DNA of 64,000 nt, from the NCBI GenBank assembly GCA_965226805.1, contig CBDDDW010000004.1:1-64000 (forward strand), given 5' to 3'. The position numbers were made by a program, and so were the translations under genes. The notes beneath the pieces were generated by a model. The model searched no databases and was not told the origin of the DNA. It saw only the letters and a list, made by a program, of their open reading frames with translations. How positions within the stretch are numbered: the first letter of the stretch is position 1; the number at the start of each line of letters is the position of its first letter. Origin of the DNA: CBDDDW01 sp965226805 (GTDB lineage: Bacteria; Chloroflexota; Dehalococcoidia; Lucifugimonadales; JAGWBF01). Shown in pieces: positions 52,476 to 61,083 of the stretch.

Positions 52476-53696
52476 AGCGGCGAGCTCGTGCCGGCGTGCT
52501 CTGCGTACAGCTACAGTCAAAACGATGGAGAGGGCGGCGAGGGAAAAGCTTACCCCCGAAAGCATCATCAGCCCGCCTCGGAAGCCTGCGGATGAGTCGG
52601 CTACGACGCCCATGAGCACTGGCCCCAGTACTGCTCCAATCTCTGCCGAGGTAAAGTACAGGCCACCGGCCGCGCCCATGTTTCTGATCCCTACCCTTGG
52701 TGCGTCTAATAACACGAGATGGAGTAAGGGCAGCGCACCTCCGCGGGTGGCGCCGGCCAGGACGAGACCTAGGATGAGGAAAGGGCCCGTCGCGAGCCCA
52801 ATGATCAGCGTCGCAATACCTCCGGTGAGGAAAAGGCCAGCCAGCAACGGTATTCGGTGCTGCGGCGTTGCAAAGCTGGGGATGGTCAATGTTCCCATGA
52901 TCCCGAGAATCGCTGGGACAGCGGCCCAGAACCCAGCCTCCGCCGGCGTCATCCCGCCATCCGTTAGGATTTCCGGCAACCAGCCCTGGACCCCGGCTTG
53001 AAAGACGAACAACCCAAGGCCCAGGACGAGTACAAGCTGGACTATGGGCACTCTCAGTAAGATAGGAAAAGCCTTGAGCCCCATCCCGGTCGCTTCCCCT
53101 GAGTCCTTGACCCTTGCGCCGAGGTGTTCCTGGTTCCTGGATAGCAGGACCCAGGTGACCAAAGCAAGTGCCGCGACGGCCGCGAAGATCACCAGGGTCA
53201 ATCTCCAACTGGAGTCCGTGAGAGGCATGAATACGCTGTTGGCTGTCATCACGGAGGCGACCCCTCCAAGCGGTGGTCCGGTCAAGTAGAGGCCGATCGC
53301 CTTCCCCCGGTCCTTACCGTCAAACCAGGTGGTAAGTAGCTTTGGGGCGCCAACGGAGATGAATGGGCCGCCCAGCCCGAACACAGCAAAGGCAGCCAGC
53401 AGGCTCACATAGTTTACGGCCAAGGCGCACAAGAACCCGGATAAGGCGATAAAGAAGATACCCAAGCCGAAGCACAGGCGTAATCCAAAGCGGTCTATGA
53501 GGAACCCGGCGGGAATGGCAAGGCCGACGTACATCAAATGCCAGGACCCGAACACGCTGCCCATCTGAGAACGGCTCAGGTCCAAGTCATCGCTGATGGG
53601 CCCAACCAGCGGCGCCAATGAAGAGCCGACGACGCCGAACCCGAAATACATGAACCACAGACACGACACCATGACCCAGCGGTAGCGAGTGTTCAA
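52458..53696 (-). CDS. MFS transporter
   Basis: About 412 residues with twelve hydrophobic helices, starting RYRWVMVSCLWFMYFGFGVVGSSLAPL. The MFS signature is seen in GFLIDRFGLRLCFGLG, and the second half begins AFPILLRVPIVQLVLVLGLGLFVFQAG. It carries a small solute by proton coupling; the substrate is unknown. The start is uncertain. TTG at 53696 or ATG at 53672 both give a full first helix, and an extended frame upstream overlaps the preceding gene and is rejected. The last residues derive from a hairpin repeat. Confidence 0.85.
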   Translation of the reverse strand: MNTRYRWVMVSCLWFMYFGFGVVGSSLAPLVGPISDDLDLSRSQMGSVFGSWHLMYVGLAIPAGFLIDRFGLRLCFGLGIFFIALSGFLCALAVNYVSLLAAFAVFGLGGPFISVGAPKLLTTWFDGKDRGKAIGLYLTGPPLGGVASVMTANSVFMPLTDSSWRLTLVIFAAVAALALVTWVLLSRNQEHLGARVKDSGEATGMGLKAFPILLRVPIVQLVLVLGLGLFVFQAGVQGWLPEILTDGGMTPAEAGFWAAVPAILGIMGTLTIPSFATPQHRIPLLAGLFLTGGIATLIIGLATGPFLILGLVLAGATRGGALPLLHLVLLDAPRVGIRNMGAAGGLYFTSAEIGAVLGPVLMGVVADSSAGFRGGLMMLSGVSFSLAALSIVLTVAVRRARRHELAAGAPSP

Positions 53697-53706
53697 CGCC
53701 AGAGTG

Positions 53707-54084
53707 TCAGACGTCTCGGTAAATCTCCTCTCCTCGATGAAGCCGCAGCGCGATTTGGTAGGTCTGGCCCACGGCGCGAGGAGTGGGAGAATGAGCCGCC
53801 AGGAATCGTGCCATAGCGATGAGAATGTGGCGCCCCGCCTCGGTGCCCCGCCGGAGCAGATACTGCTGGAATCCGGCATCCCCTATCTGGAAAGAGTGGA
53901 ACCCCGCATCCTCCCTGAGCATGGCATGGCCGAGGGCCGCCAGCAGCTGGCTGGGATGGGAGTCCGCTTTAAGGGAAGAGGACACCCGTTTTGCCACCTC
54001 CTCCACCTGCTGCTGAACGTTCATCCTGTCCAGCATCTCGGTCAAAAGCGGGTCGGCATCCACCCGGTCCACCCCCAAGCTCAT
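53707..54084 (-). CDS. Protein of unknown function upstream of the MFS gene
   Basis: 125 residues, all helical by appearance: DPLLTEMLDRMNVQQQVEEVAKRVSSSLKADSHPSQLLAALGHAMLREDAGFHSFQIGDAGFQQYLLRRGTEAGRHILIAMARFLAAHSPTPRAVGQTYQIALRLHRGEEIYRDV. No recognised domain, signal or membrane segment. It ends about 10 bp before the MFS start, so the two are probably one transcript. Confidence 0.6.
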   Translation of the reverse strand: MSLGVDRVDADPLLTEMLDRMNVQQQVEEVAKRVSSSLKADSHPSQLLAALGHAMLREDAGFHSFQIGDAGFQQYLLRRGTEAGRHILIAMARFLAAHSPTPRAVGQTYQIALRLHRGEEIYRDV

Positions 54085-54185
54085 TATGCGTTTTGCCTAA
54101 GCATACAGCACGCAACAGCGGCTGGAAAGATTCTGCCGGTGGTCGGGGCGCGGTTGGATGAAATCTTGACACCATAGCACACGGC

Positions 54186-54242
54186 GTTCAAAATGGATGT
54201 TCAAAATGGATGTTCAAAATGGATGTTTGATACATCCAGGTG
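54186..54242 (+). repeat. Three 13-bp tandem repeats plus palindrome upstream of the DUF1800 gene
   Basis: GTTCAAAATGGAT occurs three times in a row (54186-54224). GGATGTTTGATACATCC, an inverted repeat GGATGT/ACATCC, follows at the end of the array. The position about 90 bp before the DUF1800 start suits an operator, but this is not shown. Confidence 0.6.
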
Positions 54243-54314
54243 TGAGTGGAACTCTAAATCGTGGATTCCTTCCTGGAAATTCCGCGGCAAGGAGTTTTCG
54301 AAAGGGGCGTAGTA

Positions 54315-55724
54315 ATGGCTAAAGCGAACGGTGACATTGCCCTGATGGCCCATCTCATGCGCCGCGCAGGCTTTGGGGCGACCCGCGAGGAGTTAGAGGT
54401 GCGGGTAGCCAAGGGATACGAGGCAACTGTAGAGGAGCTTCTGCATCCCGAAGAGCAGGAGCCTGTGGATAGATATGATCTGCTGCGCTACCACTGCTGG
54501 GTGTGGAAGCCGGCGACGTTGCCGGGCAATGGTGCCGTCGAGTGGCTTCACTTCATGATCAACACGCAGCGTCCCCTGGAAGAGAAGATGGTCCTTTTTT
54601 GGCATCAGATATTCGCCACCGGGGCCTCGAAGCTGGACCATTACCACGAGGTCGTGGACATGATCTCCATGTTCCGTGAGAGGGGGATGGCCAACTATCG
54701 GGAGCTCCTACTAGAGTTGGCGAAGAGCCCGGCCATGATTTATTGGCTGGATAACAACGAGAACCACATCGAGGCCGTTAATGAAAACTGGGGCAGGGAG
54801 CTCCTGGAGCTCTTCAGCATGGGAGTGGGTAACTATACGGAAGAGGACATAAGAGAGTGTTCACGGGCCTTCACCGGTTGGACTATAGAGCCAAAGCTGC
54901 CCAGGTTCCCGATCAACCGATTCGACTGGGTCTTCGAGTACAAAGAGGAGGACCACGACGACACCGAGAAGACCTTCTTGGGACATACGGGCCGTTTCGA
55001 CGGCGATGACATCATCGACATCATCTGCCGGCAGCCGGCAACGGCCCAGTTCATGTCCCGGCACCTGTACAACTTCTTCGTAGCCGACGAGCCACAGGTG
55101 CCGGCCTGGTCGGTCACGCCGCCGAGGGACCCGGAAGCCGTCAACATCCTGTCCAAGGCTTTCACCGAGTCAGGCTACGAGATGCGTGGGGTGCTGCGGG
55201 TGCTGTTCAACTCCGACTTCTTCAAGAACGCCCGCTTTGAGAAGATAAAGAGCCCCGCCGAGCTGGTAGTGGGCACATTGAAGCTAGTGGGTGGGGCCGA
55301 TTTCCCGGCGCCGGGCATCGGCGAGCTGTCCAAGCAGCCGGGCTACATGGGCCAGGACCTCTTGAACCCACCCAGTGTCGAGGGCTGGCACACCGGTACG
55401 GAGTGGATAAACAGCGGTTCGCTGATGCGCCGAGTCAATTTTGCGGCCGACATGGTAGGCGACGTGAACCGGCCCGGCGTACGTTCTATCATAGGCTCCC
55501 TCAGGGACCAGGGAGAGCTATCTCCAGAGGGGTTCGTAGACTCGTGCCTGGAGCTAATGGGGCCGTTGGAGGTCAACCCAGAGACCAGGAAAGAGCTGGT
55601 AACCTACGCGAGCGAAAGGGGCGCCCTGCAATGGAGTAACCGGCAGGATGAAGCTGCCTCCTCCGGCAGGGTGGGCGAGATGCTGCAGCTAATAGTTTCG
55701 CTGCGGGACTACCAGTACGCCTAG
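54315..55724 (+). CDS. DUF1800 family protein
   Basis: About 469 residues. The ATG at 54315 follows GAAAGGGG; an upstream in-frame start is less likely. Family features are LMRRAGFGATREELE at the start, EKMVLFWHQIFATGASKLDH, YRELLLELAKSPAMIYWLDNNEN, NENWGRELLELFSMGVGNYTEEDIRECSRAFTGWTI, FMSRHLYNFFV and PPSVEGWHTGTEWINSG. The function is unknown. In most genomes it is paired with a DUF1501 gene; here an NHL propeller gene follows instead, 104 bp downstream. No signal peptide is seen. Confidence 0.9.
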   Translation: MAKANGDIALMAHLMRRAGFGATREELEVRVAKGYEATVEELLHPEEQEPVDRYDLLRYHCWVWKPATLPGNGAVEWLHFMINTQRPLEEKMVLFWHQIFATGASKLDHYHEVVDMISMFRERGMANYRELLLELAKSPAMIYWLDNNENHIEAVNENWGRELLELFSMGVGNYTEEDIRECSRAFTGWTIEPKLPRFPINRFDWVFEYKEEDHDDTEKTFLGHTGRFDGDDIIDIICRQPATAQFMSRHLYNFFVADEPQVPAWSVTPPRDPEAVNILSKAFTESGYEMRGVLRVLFNSDFFKNARFEKIKSPAELVVGTLKLVGGADFPAPGIGELSKQPGYMGQDLLNPPSVEGWHTGTEWINSGSLMRRVNFAADMVGDVNRPGVRSIIGSLRDQGELSPEGFVDSCLELMGPLEVNPETRKELVTYASERGALQWSNRQDEAASSGRVGEMLQLIVSLRDYQYA

Positions 55725-55734
55725 CTCGGATAAC

Positions 55735-55795
55735 CCCTCACCCCCGGCCCCTCTCCCTGTCGGAGAGGTGTGGCCGTAGGACGGGGAGAGGACCT
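55735..55795. repeat. Hairpin repeat between the DUF1800 and NHL genes
   Basis: CCCCTCACCCCCGGCCCCTC followed by TCCCTGTCGGAGAGGTG and a decayed tail. It is the same class as 6577-6613 and 52427-52475. Confidence 0.45.
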
Positions 55796-55827
55796 GGTTG
55801 CCCAAAGAGGGATACACGGAGGCTGAG

Positions 55828-56877
55828 ATGCTTACCCAAAACGTAGCGGGCCGCGTCTATGATTTTAGCCACGTCGTGGGCCGGGGCTCGCCATCGGGCA
55901 ACGGGTTCTACCATGTGCGCTCTGTGGCAATAGGCGAGGGGGACGCCGTGTACGTCCTCAGCCGGGGGGGCGAGCTCGTTAATGACGTGCCCTGGAATCG
56001 AGCGTCGCGTGGGGCCCGAATAACAAAACTGACTGTGGGAACCGTCCCGGGCGACGAAGAATTCGTTGGCGAATTTGGGACGTACGGGGATGGTGATGGA
56101 CAGTTCATCTGGCCCGTGGCGATTGCCCTGGACAGCCGGGAGAACGTCTATGTCACCGACGAGTGGCTCAACCGCGTGTCGATATACGACAAGGATGGCA
56201 AATTCCTGGAGCATTGGGGTTCGCAGGGCGAAGGCGAAGGGGAGTTGAACCGCCCCTCGGGTATCGCGATAGACCGGGAGGACAATCTCTTTATCGCCGA
56301 CAGCCTGAACCACCGAGTACAGAAACTCACCAATAAGGGAAAGTACCTAGCCCACTGGGGGAGTCTGGGCAGCGGCGACGGAGAGCTCAACTCCCCATGG
56401 GGAATCACCATCGATGATCGTGGCTACGTATACGTAGTCGACTACAAGAACAACAGGGTGCAGAAGTTTACCCCGGAAGGTGAGTACGTGGCCAAGTTCG
56501 GTAGCTACGGCTCCGGTCGTGGCCAGCTAAACCATCCTACGGACGTGGCCGTCGACCCAGACGGCGACTTATACGTTTGCGACTGGGCCAACTATCGGGT
56601 CCAGGCCTTTGGCGCCGACGGCAAGTTTATCACCAGCTTCGCTGGCGATGCTCAGGAACTCTCCAAGTGGATGAAGGATGTTGTGGATGCCAACGAAGAC
56701 ATAAGGAAAGCTCGGCGCAGGGTTTACACGATGGAGCCTGAGTGGAGGTTCTCTCTTCCCATGGGCGTCACCTTCGACCACAGGAAGAGCCGTTTCTTTG
56801 TCGCCGACACCCAGCGGTACCGGCTTCAGATTTACAACAAGCTACACGGCTACCTTGAGCCCCAGTTCAACCTCTAA
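55828..56877 (+). CDS. NHL-repeat beta-propeller protein
   Basis: About 349 residues. The ATG at 55828 follows GGAGGCTGAG and is preferred over a TTG at 55798. Five to six NHL units occur, such as GQFIWPVAIALDSRENVYVTDEWLNRVSIYDKDGKFLEHWGSQGEGEGELNRPSGIAIDREDNLFIADSLNHRVQKL. The protein forms a six-bladed propeller for protein, RNA or ligand binding, or a lyase/lactonase. No signal peptide is visible. It is probably co-transcribed with the DUF1800 gene. Confidence 0.87.
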   Translation: MLTQNVAGRVYDFSHVVGRGSPSGNGFYHVRSVAIGEGDAVYVLSRGGELVNDVPWNRASRGARITKLTVGTVPGDEEFVGEFGTYGDGDGQFIWPVAIALDSRENVYVTDEWLNRVSIYDKDGKFLEHWGSQGEGEGELNRPSGIAIDREDNLFIADSLNHRVQKLTNKGKYLAHWGSLGSGDGELNSPWGITIDDRGYVYVVDYKNNRVQKFTPEGEYVAKFGSYGSGRGQLNHPTDVAVDPDGDLYVCDWANYRVQAFGADGKFITSFAGDAQELSKWMKDVVDANEDIRKARRRVYTMEPEWRFSLPMGVTFDHRKSRFFVADTQRYRLQIYNKLHGYLEPQFNL

Positions 56878-56929
56878 TCAGCGATACGATCTAGTGGTTG
56901 GTCTCAAAGTAATGGACGCTTTCCTGTCA

Positions 56930-57222
56930 CCACTTCGACAAGCTCAGTGCAGGCTCTGAGCCCCTTCGGCTGTACTCAGGGTAAACTCGGCGAAGGGTCT
57001 GGGGAGGTGGCAAACCCGTCCTGTGAACCCAGACCCGCCGCCAGATTCTTCGCTTCGCTGGTCTGAAAATAAGCCCTCGTCCTTCGACAGGCTCAGGATG
57101 AGCGGGGAGGGACCATCATTACCGCTCATGGTGAGCTCGTCGAACCATGAGGAAAATGCAACTCATTTTCATATGTCGGTGGCGCCCCGCTGGGGCATGA
57201 TAACTCAGAAAGACAAGTTTTT
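56930..57222 (+). repeat. Composite dispersed repeat, copy 2
   Basis: About 290 bp, matching 2925-3195 in inverted orientation. Shared order: CACTTCGACAAGCTCAGTGC, AGGCTCTGAG, CGAAGGGTCTGG, CAGATTCTTCG, CTCGTCCTTCGACAGGCTCA, GCTCATGGTGAGCTCGTCGA, AAAATGCAACTCATTTTCAT and GATAACTCAGAA. It fills the 360-bp gap between the NHL and SDR genes. No CDS is supported within it. Confidence 0.7.
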
Positions 57223-57236
57223 AACGAGACCGACCA

Positions 57237-58031
57237 CTAGTAATACATACCCTTCGCCTGGCCGCCGTCGACGGCGATAGACTGGCCCGTAATAGCATCG
57301 TTCCTGGCCGAAACCAGGAATAGCACCAGGTCGGCGATGTCCTTCGGCTCCATCAAGCGCCCCAATGGGGTGGCGCTCGCCACGTTCCGCTCCAGCTCTT
57401 CTACGGTAGTCTTCTCTATCTCGGCACGTGTCTCGAAAATGCCGCGAAGCCGCGGGGTCAGTGTTCCGCCGGGGTGGATGCAGTTTACGAGGATCCCATC
57501 CTTGGCGTACAGGTCCGAGAGGTTCTTGGTGAAATTGGAGGTGGCTGCGTTTGTGACCCCGTTGGTCAGGGTAAGATTGCCGACGCTCCTTGCGGCGCCA
57601 CCGCCCATGTTGATGATACGTCCCCATCCCCGGGCCTGCATGTGAGGAAGAACGGCACGGGCGCAGCGGACATACCCCATCACCTTGACGTTGAAGTGGT
57701 GCAGCCAGGCTTCGTCCGGCAGGTCCGTGAAAGTACCTGCCACCGAGGCGGTCGCATTGTTGACCAGAATATCCACGTGTCCCAGTCGGGCGACGGTGGA
57801 CGAAACCAGCTCCTCAATGTCTTTCGGATCGGTCATGTCTGTCCTGATGGAGAGTACTTCGCGGCCGCTCTTTTTTCGAATCTCGCCGGCGGCCTCCTCG
57901 AGGGCCTCGACACCCCGGGCGCAGATGGCCACGTCCACCCCCTCGAGAGCCAGTGCAAGGGCCGTCTCCTTTCCGATTCCCTTGCTGCCCCCGGTAACGA
58001 TTGCTACTTTGCCGTCCAGTCCTAGGTCCAT
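57237..58031 (-). CDS. Short-chain dehydrogenase/reductase-like protein with altered active site
   Basis: 264 residues. The ATG at 58031 follows GAGGAGGTACGCC. The Rossmann motif VAIVTGGSKGIGKETA and NNATASVAG (usual NNAG) are present, as is the C-terminal GQSIAVDGGQAKG. In the active-site helix the expected Y-x-x-x-K reads N-G-V-T-N (LTNGVTNAATSNFTKNL), so both catalytic Tyr and Lys appear replaced. It may therefore not be an ordinary oxidoreductase. It stands alone between repeat-rich gaps. Confidence 0.87.
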   Translation of the reverse strand: MDLGLDGKVAIVTGGSKGIGKETALALALEGVDVAICARGVEALEEAAGEIRKKSGREVLSIRTDMTDPKDIEELVSSTVARLGHVDILVNNATASVAGTFTDLPDEAWLHHFNVKVMGYVRCARAVLPHMQARGWGRIINMGGGAARSVGNLTLTNGVTNAATSNFTKNLSDLYAKDGILVNCIHPGGTLTPRLRGIFETRAEIEKTTVEELERNVASATPLGRLMEPKDIADLVLFLVSARNDAITGQSIAVDGGQAKGMYY

Positions 58032-58351
58032 GGCGTACCTCCTCTTCAGATTCTTGTATTCGCGTCCCCACGCCCTTCATGGGCGAGTCCCCGGCTGCTC
58101 CTCCTTCGACATGCTCAGGACGAGAGGGTAGGTGTTCGTTCCCTGCTCAGGATCATTGATATTTCGCCAGACCGAGATGGCGCGTATTTACGGCCATCAT
58201 GGGGAGGTCCTCGCTGGCCTCAGCGGGGAGAATCTCTCGAACCACCTCATCCCAAGCCCTTTCCCTATCGTAAGAAGGTGGCCGGAGGGCGGTATGAGGT
58301 AAAGGGCTCATGGTGAGCCTGTTCTAACCGTGAGCCACGTCACGGCGCGTC
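58032..58351. other. Repeat-rich intergenic region
   Basis: About 320 bp with fragments of the TTCGACAGGCTCA family (CCTTCGACATGCTCAGGACG near 58103; GGCTCATGGTGAGCCTG near 58305). No gene is supported. Confidence 0.45.
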
Positions 58352-59911
58352 CTAGACCTTTCTTGCCTGGCCGGCCCAATAGGGCTCCCGTAGCTCCCGT
58401 TTGAGCACCTTGCCAGATGCGTTCTTCGGAAGGCTGGGTAAGAACTCGACGGATCTGGGCTTCTTATAGCTTGCCAGCCGCTCCTGGCAGAAGCCGATGA
58501 TCTCTTCCTCGGAGGAGCTGGCGCCTTTGCGGAGGACTACCAGCGCCTTCAGGGACTCGCCCCATAGCTGGTCCGGCACTCCGATCACGGCCGCCTCGGC
58601 AACGGCGTGGTGCTGCACGAGTACCTCATCTACCTCCCTTGGGTAGATGTTGGCCCCACCGCTGATGACCATGTCCTTGATACGGTCGGTGATGAATACG
58701 TAGCCTGCAGGGTCCATATATGCCAGGTCGCCGGTGTGCAGCCAGCCCCCGCGCAAAGTCTCGGCGGTGGCCTCGGGATTGTTCCAGTAGCCCTTCATTA
58801 CCAGGTCACCTCGGACCACAATTTCACCTATCTCCCCCATCGGGACGCTCAGTCCCTCCTCGTCCACGATCCTCACCTGCACGCCGGTCGTTTCCCTGCC
58901 CGCGGAGGCCAACCGCTGGAGGCGCTCCGGATAGCCCTCCACCAAGTGCTCCTCCTTAGGGAGGGTAGTAACCGCCATCGGAGCTTCACCCTGGCCGTAT
59001 ATCTGTACAAAGATGTTCCCGAAAGCCTGTATCGCTTCCAGCGTGTGCTCGGTATGCATCGGTCCGCCTCCATATATGACCGTATGGAGGCTGGACAGGT
59101 CGTAGTCGGCCCTATCGGGGCTCGCCGTCAGCATATTGACCATAGTGGGGGCCAGGAACATCGTGGTGGCTCGGTACCGCTGTATAGCCGAGAATATCAT
59201 GGGCGGGTCGAACCTGCGTGTGGACGGGAAGGCACTGGCCGCGCCCATGGCGATGTGGTGAAAAAGCGCGGCGCCTGATCCATGGGTGATCGGGGCAGCG
59301 TGTAAGAGGACGTCGCTGGGACTGGGAGGGTTGATGTCCACCAGAAAGCCGTCCACCATGGAGAGCAGGTTGCGGTGAGTCAGCATGGCCCCCTTGGGTT
59401 GCCCGGTAGTCCCCGAAGTATAGAACATCCAGGCGAGGTCTTCCTGGTCGATGGCCGGGTCGGGGGCCCGGGAATCGGAAGACTCCACCAGCGCTTCATA
59501 TGCCAGGTCGCTGCCCGGGTCGTCTCCCAGGCAGATGTAATGTTTCACGGAGTCCAGTGACTCACGAATCTGGGCTAGGTGGCCCTCGAACTCCTGGGCG
59601 TAGACGATGGCAAAGGCGCCTGAATTAGAAAGGAGGTACTGGTGCTCCGCGGAGTGCAGCCGGACATTCATAGGGACGACGCACATTCCCACCTTCATGG
59701 GGGCGAGGATGGTTTCCAGTCCCTGGTAACAATTGGGGAGGAGCATGCCGACCCTATCCCCAGGCTGGCCGCCCAGGGCCAGCAGGGCGTTCGCCAACCG
59801 GTTAACTCTGTCTTCGGCCTCTGGGAAGCTGACGACCCGTTCCTCCTGGAGCCAGGCAGCGCGGTCAGGATAGCGCCGCGCCGCGCGGGTGAGAAGGTGT
59901 CCGATGTTCAT
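58352..59911 (-). CDS. Acyl-CoA synthetase (AMP-forming)
   Basis: 519 residues of the ANL superfamily. The AMP-binding loop MFYTSGTTGQPKGAMLTH, QIYGQGEAPM (A5-like), LHTGDLAYMD (A7) and the C-terminal PKNASGKVLKRELRE, with its adenylation Lys, are all present. It activates a fatty or aromatic acid to the CoA ester using ATP. It lies 160 bp downstream of an enoyl-CoA hydratase gene on the same strand, and both belong to beta-oxidation-type catabolism. Dispersed element copy 3 sits between them, 10 bp before this start codon. Confidence 0.93.
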   Translation of the reverse strand: MNIGHLLTRAARRYPDRAAWLQEERVVSFPEAEDRVNRLANALLALGGQPGDRVGMLLPNCYQGLETILAPMKVGMCVVPMNVRLHSAEHQYLLSNSGAFAIVYAQEFEGHLAQIRESLDSVKHYICLGDDPGSDLAYEALVESSDSRAPDPAIDQEDLAWMFYTSGTTGQPKGAMLTHRNLLSMVDGFLVDINPPSPSDVLLHAAPITHGSGAALFHHIAMGAASAFPSTRRFDPPMIFSAIQRYRATTMFLAPTMVNMLTASPDRADYDLSSLHTVIYGGGPMHTEHTLEAIQAFGNIFVQIYGQGEAPMAVTTLPKEEHLVEGYPERLQRLASAGRETTGVQVRIVDEEGLSVPMGEIGEIVVRGDLVMKGYWNNPEATAETLRGGWLHTGDLAYMDPAGYVFITDRIKDMVISGGANIYPREVDEVLVQHHAVAEAAVIGVPDQLWGESLKALVVLRKGASSSEEEIIGFCQERLASYKKPRSVEFLPSLPKNASGKVLKRELREPYWAGQARKV

Positions 59912-59921
59912 AACTCTCTCT

Positions 59922-60068
59922 CTAGTAGTGCTGAAAAACTCTTTCGACCATCCCCCTGGCCCCCTTCCTGGTCAGGAAGGGCGAGAAACTTATATCTGAG
60001 GGACATCCTCAGACTCCCGGGAAAGGGGCTTCGCCCCTCTTCACTCCCCTTCTTCATTACCCTGCTAG
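59922..60068 (+). repeat. MITE-like dispersed element, copy 3
   Basis: 147 bp. It begins CTAGTAGTGCTGAAAAACTC and ends TTACCCTGCTAG, and has the same interior as copies 1 and 2. The right end is 2 bp from the enoyl-CoA hydratase stop. The central palindrome has a point change (CCTGGTCAGG). Confidence 0.85.
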
Positions 60069-60070
60069 GG

Positions 60071-60847
60071 TTAGTCGCCGGCGAAGCGGGGCGGGCGTTT
60101 TTCAAGAAAGGCGCTGATGCCTTCGCGGGCATCGGCGGATTCGGCCGCCTTTTGGTACTGGCGCGCCTCCGTTTCGAGTCCGTCGGCCATCTTCGAATCC
60201 AGCCCGTCGTGTACCGCCCGTTTAATTGCCGCGAGAGCGGTGGAGGACCTCGCCGCCAGTGCCTTTGCCAGGTCCTTCGCCGCCGGTAGCACCTGGTCGT
60301 CGGTCACGACGCGGTTGACGAGCCCGAGGTCAAGGGCAGTTTCCGCTGAGACGGTTTCTCCAGTCATGAGGAGCTCCATGGCTCGGGTCTTGCCGATAAG
60401 GCGTGGCAGCCTCTGGCTGCCGCCCCATCCCGGCAAGACCCCCAGGTTCACCTCGGGTTGGCCGAAAGTGGCAGACTGTCCAGCGACCCGTAGGTCGCAT
60501 GCCATCGCCAGCTCGCAGCCGCCTCCGACACAGGCACCCTGGACCGCGGCGATGACCGGCTTGGGTAAGGCTTCCAATTGGTCCATCAGACGCTGGCCCA
60601 TCTCGATGAACGTCCCCCACCCGGATTCGCCCAGCTTGTTCATCTCTCGTAGGTCTGCTCCCCCGCTGAAGACCTTCGGGAGCCCGCTGGCGATGATAAC
60701 AACCCGGGAAGAGGGGTCCGAGGCGCATCGCTCTAGCGTGCCGGCAAGCCGGCCCACGAAATCCCGATCAAGTGCGTTTACTGGGGCCCGGGCCATGGTG
60801 ATCACCGCCACCCCGTCTTCGGTGGTAGCTGTCAGATAAGATTCAGG
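60071..60847 (-). CDS. Enoyl-CoA hydratase/isomerase family protein
   Basis: 258 residues from the ATG at 60847, which follows GGGGGAGGTCCG. The crotonase fold is seen in ASGLPKVFSGGADLREM (oxyanion hole), GACVGGGCELAMACDLRVAG (first catalytic Glu) and FGQPEVNLGVLPGWGGSQRLPRLIG (second Glu). The C-terminal FLEKRPPRFAGD is typical. It hydrates trans-2-enoyl-CoA in fatty-acid or related acyl-CoA breakdown. It lies upstream of the acyl-CoA ligase and divergent from the binding-protein gene. Confidence 0.93.
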   Translation of the reverse strand, partial: PESYLTATTEDGVAVITMARAPVNALDRDFVGRLAGTLERCASDPSSRVVIIASGLPKVFSGGADLREMNKLGESGWGTFIEMGQRLMDQLEALPKPVIAAVQGACVGGGCELAMACDLRVAGQSATFGQPEVNLGVLPGWGGSQRLPRLIGKTRAMELLMTGETVSAETALDLGLVNRVVTDDQVLPAAKDLAKALAARSSTALAAIKRAVHDGLDSKMADGLETEARQYQKAAESADAREGISAFLEKRPPRFAGD

Positions 60848-61005
60848 CATCGGACCTCCCCCGGAATTGTGGCCGCCTTGACGCCGCAATTTTACCAAAG
60901 CTCTTGGCCAAGCGCCAGGGCAGCGGCATGTTCTCTGATATCCCGCTGCTGCGCAAGCCGTGGAAGAGGCTCGTCCACTTGCGACGCTTTAAAAGACGGA
61001 TATGC

Positions 61006-61035
61006 TTGACAACTCCGGTAAGGAATCTGTACCAT
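61006..61035 (+). promoter_or_regulatory. Predicted promoter of the substrate-binding protein gene
   Basis: TTGACA (61006-61011), an 18-bp spacer and TACCAT (61030-61035). The -10 equals that predicted for the pyr operon. The leader would be about 40 nt. Confidence 0.55.
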
Positions 61036-61083
61036 GTTCACAAAATTCCATTCTATAGAGGAAACCCTAAGAGGAGTAGTAGG

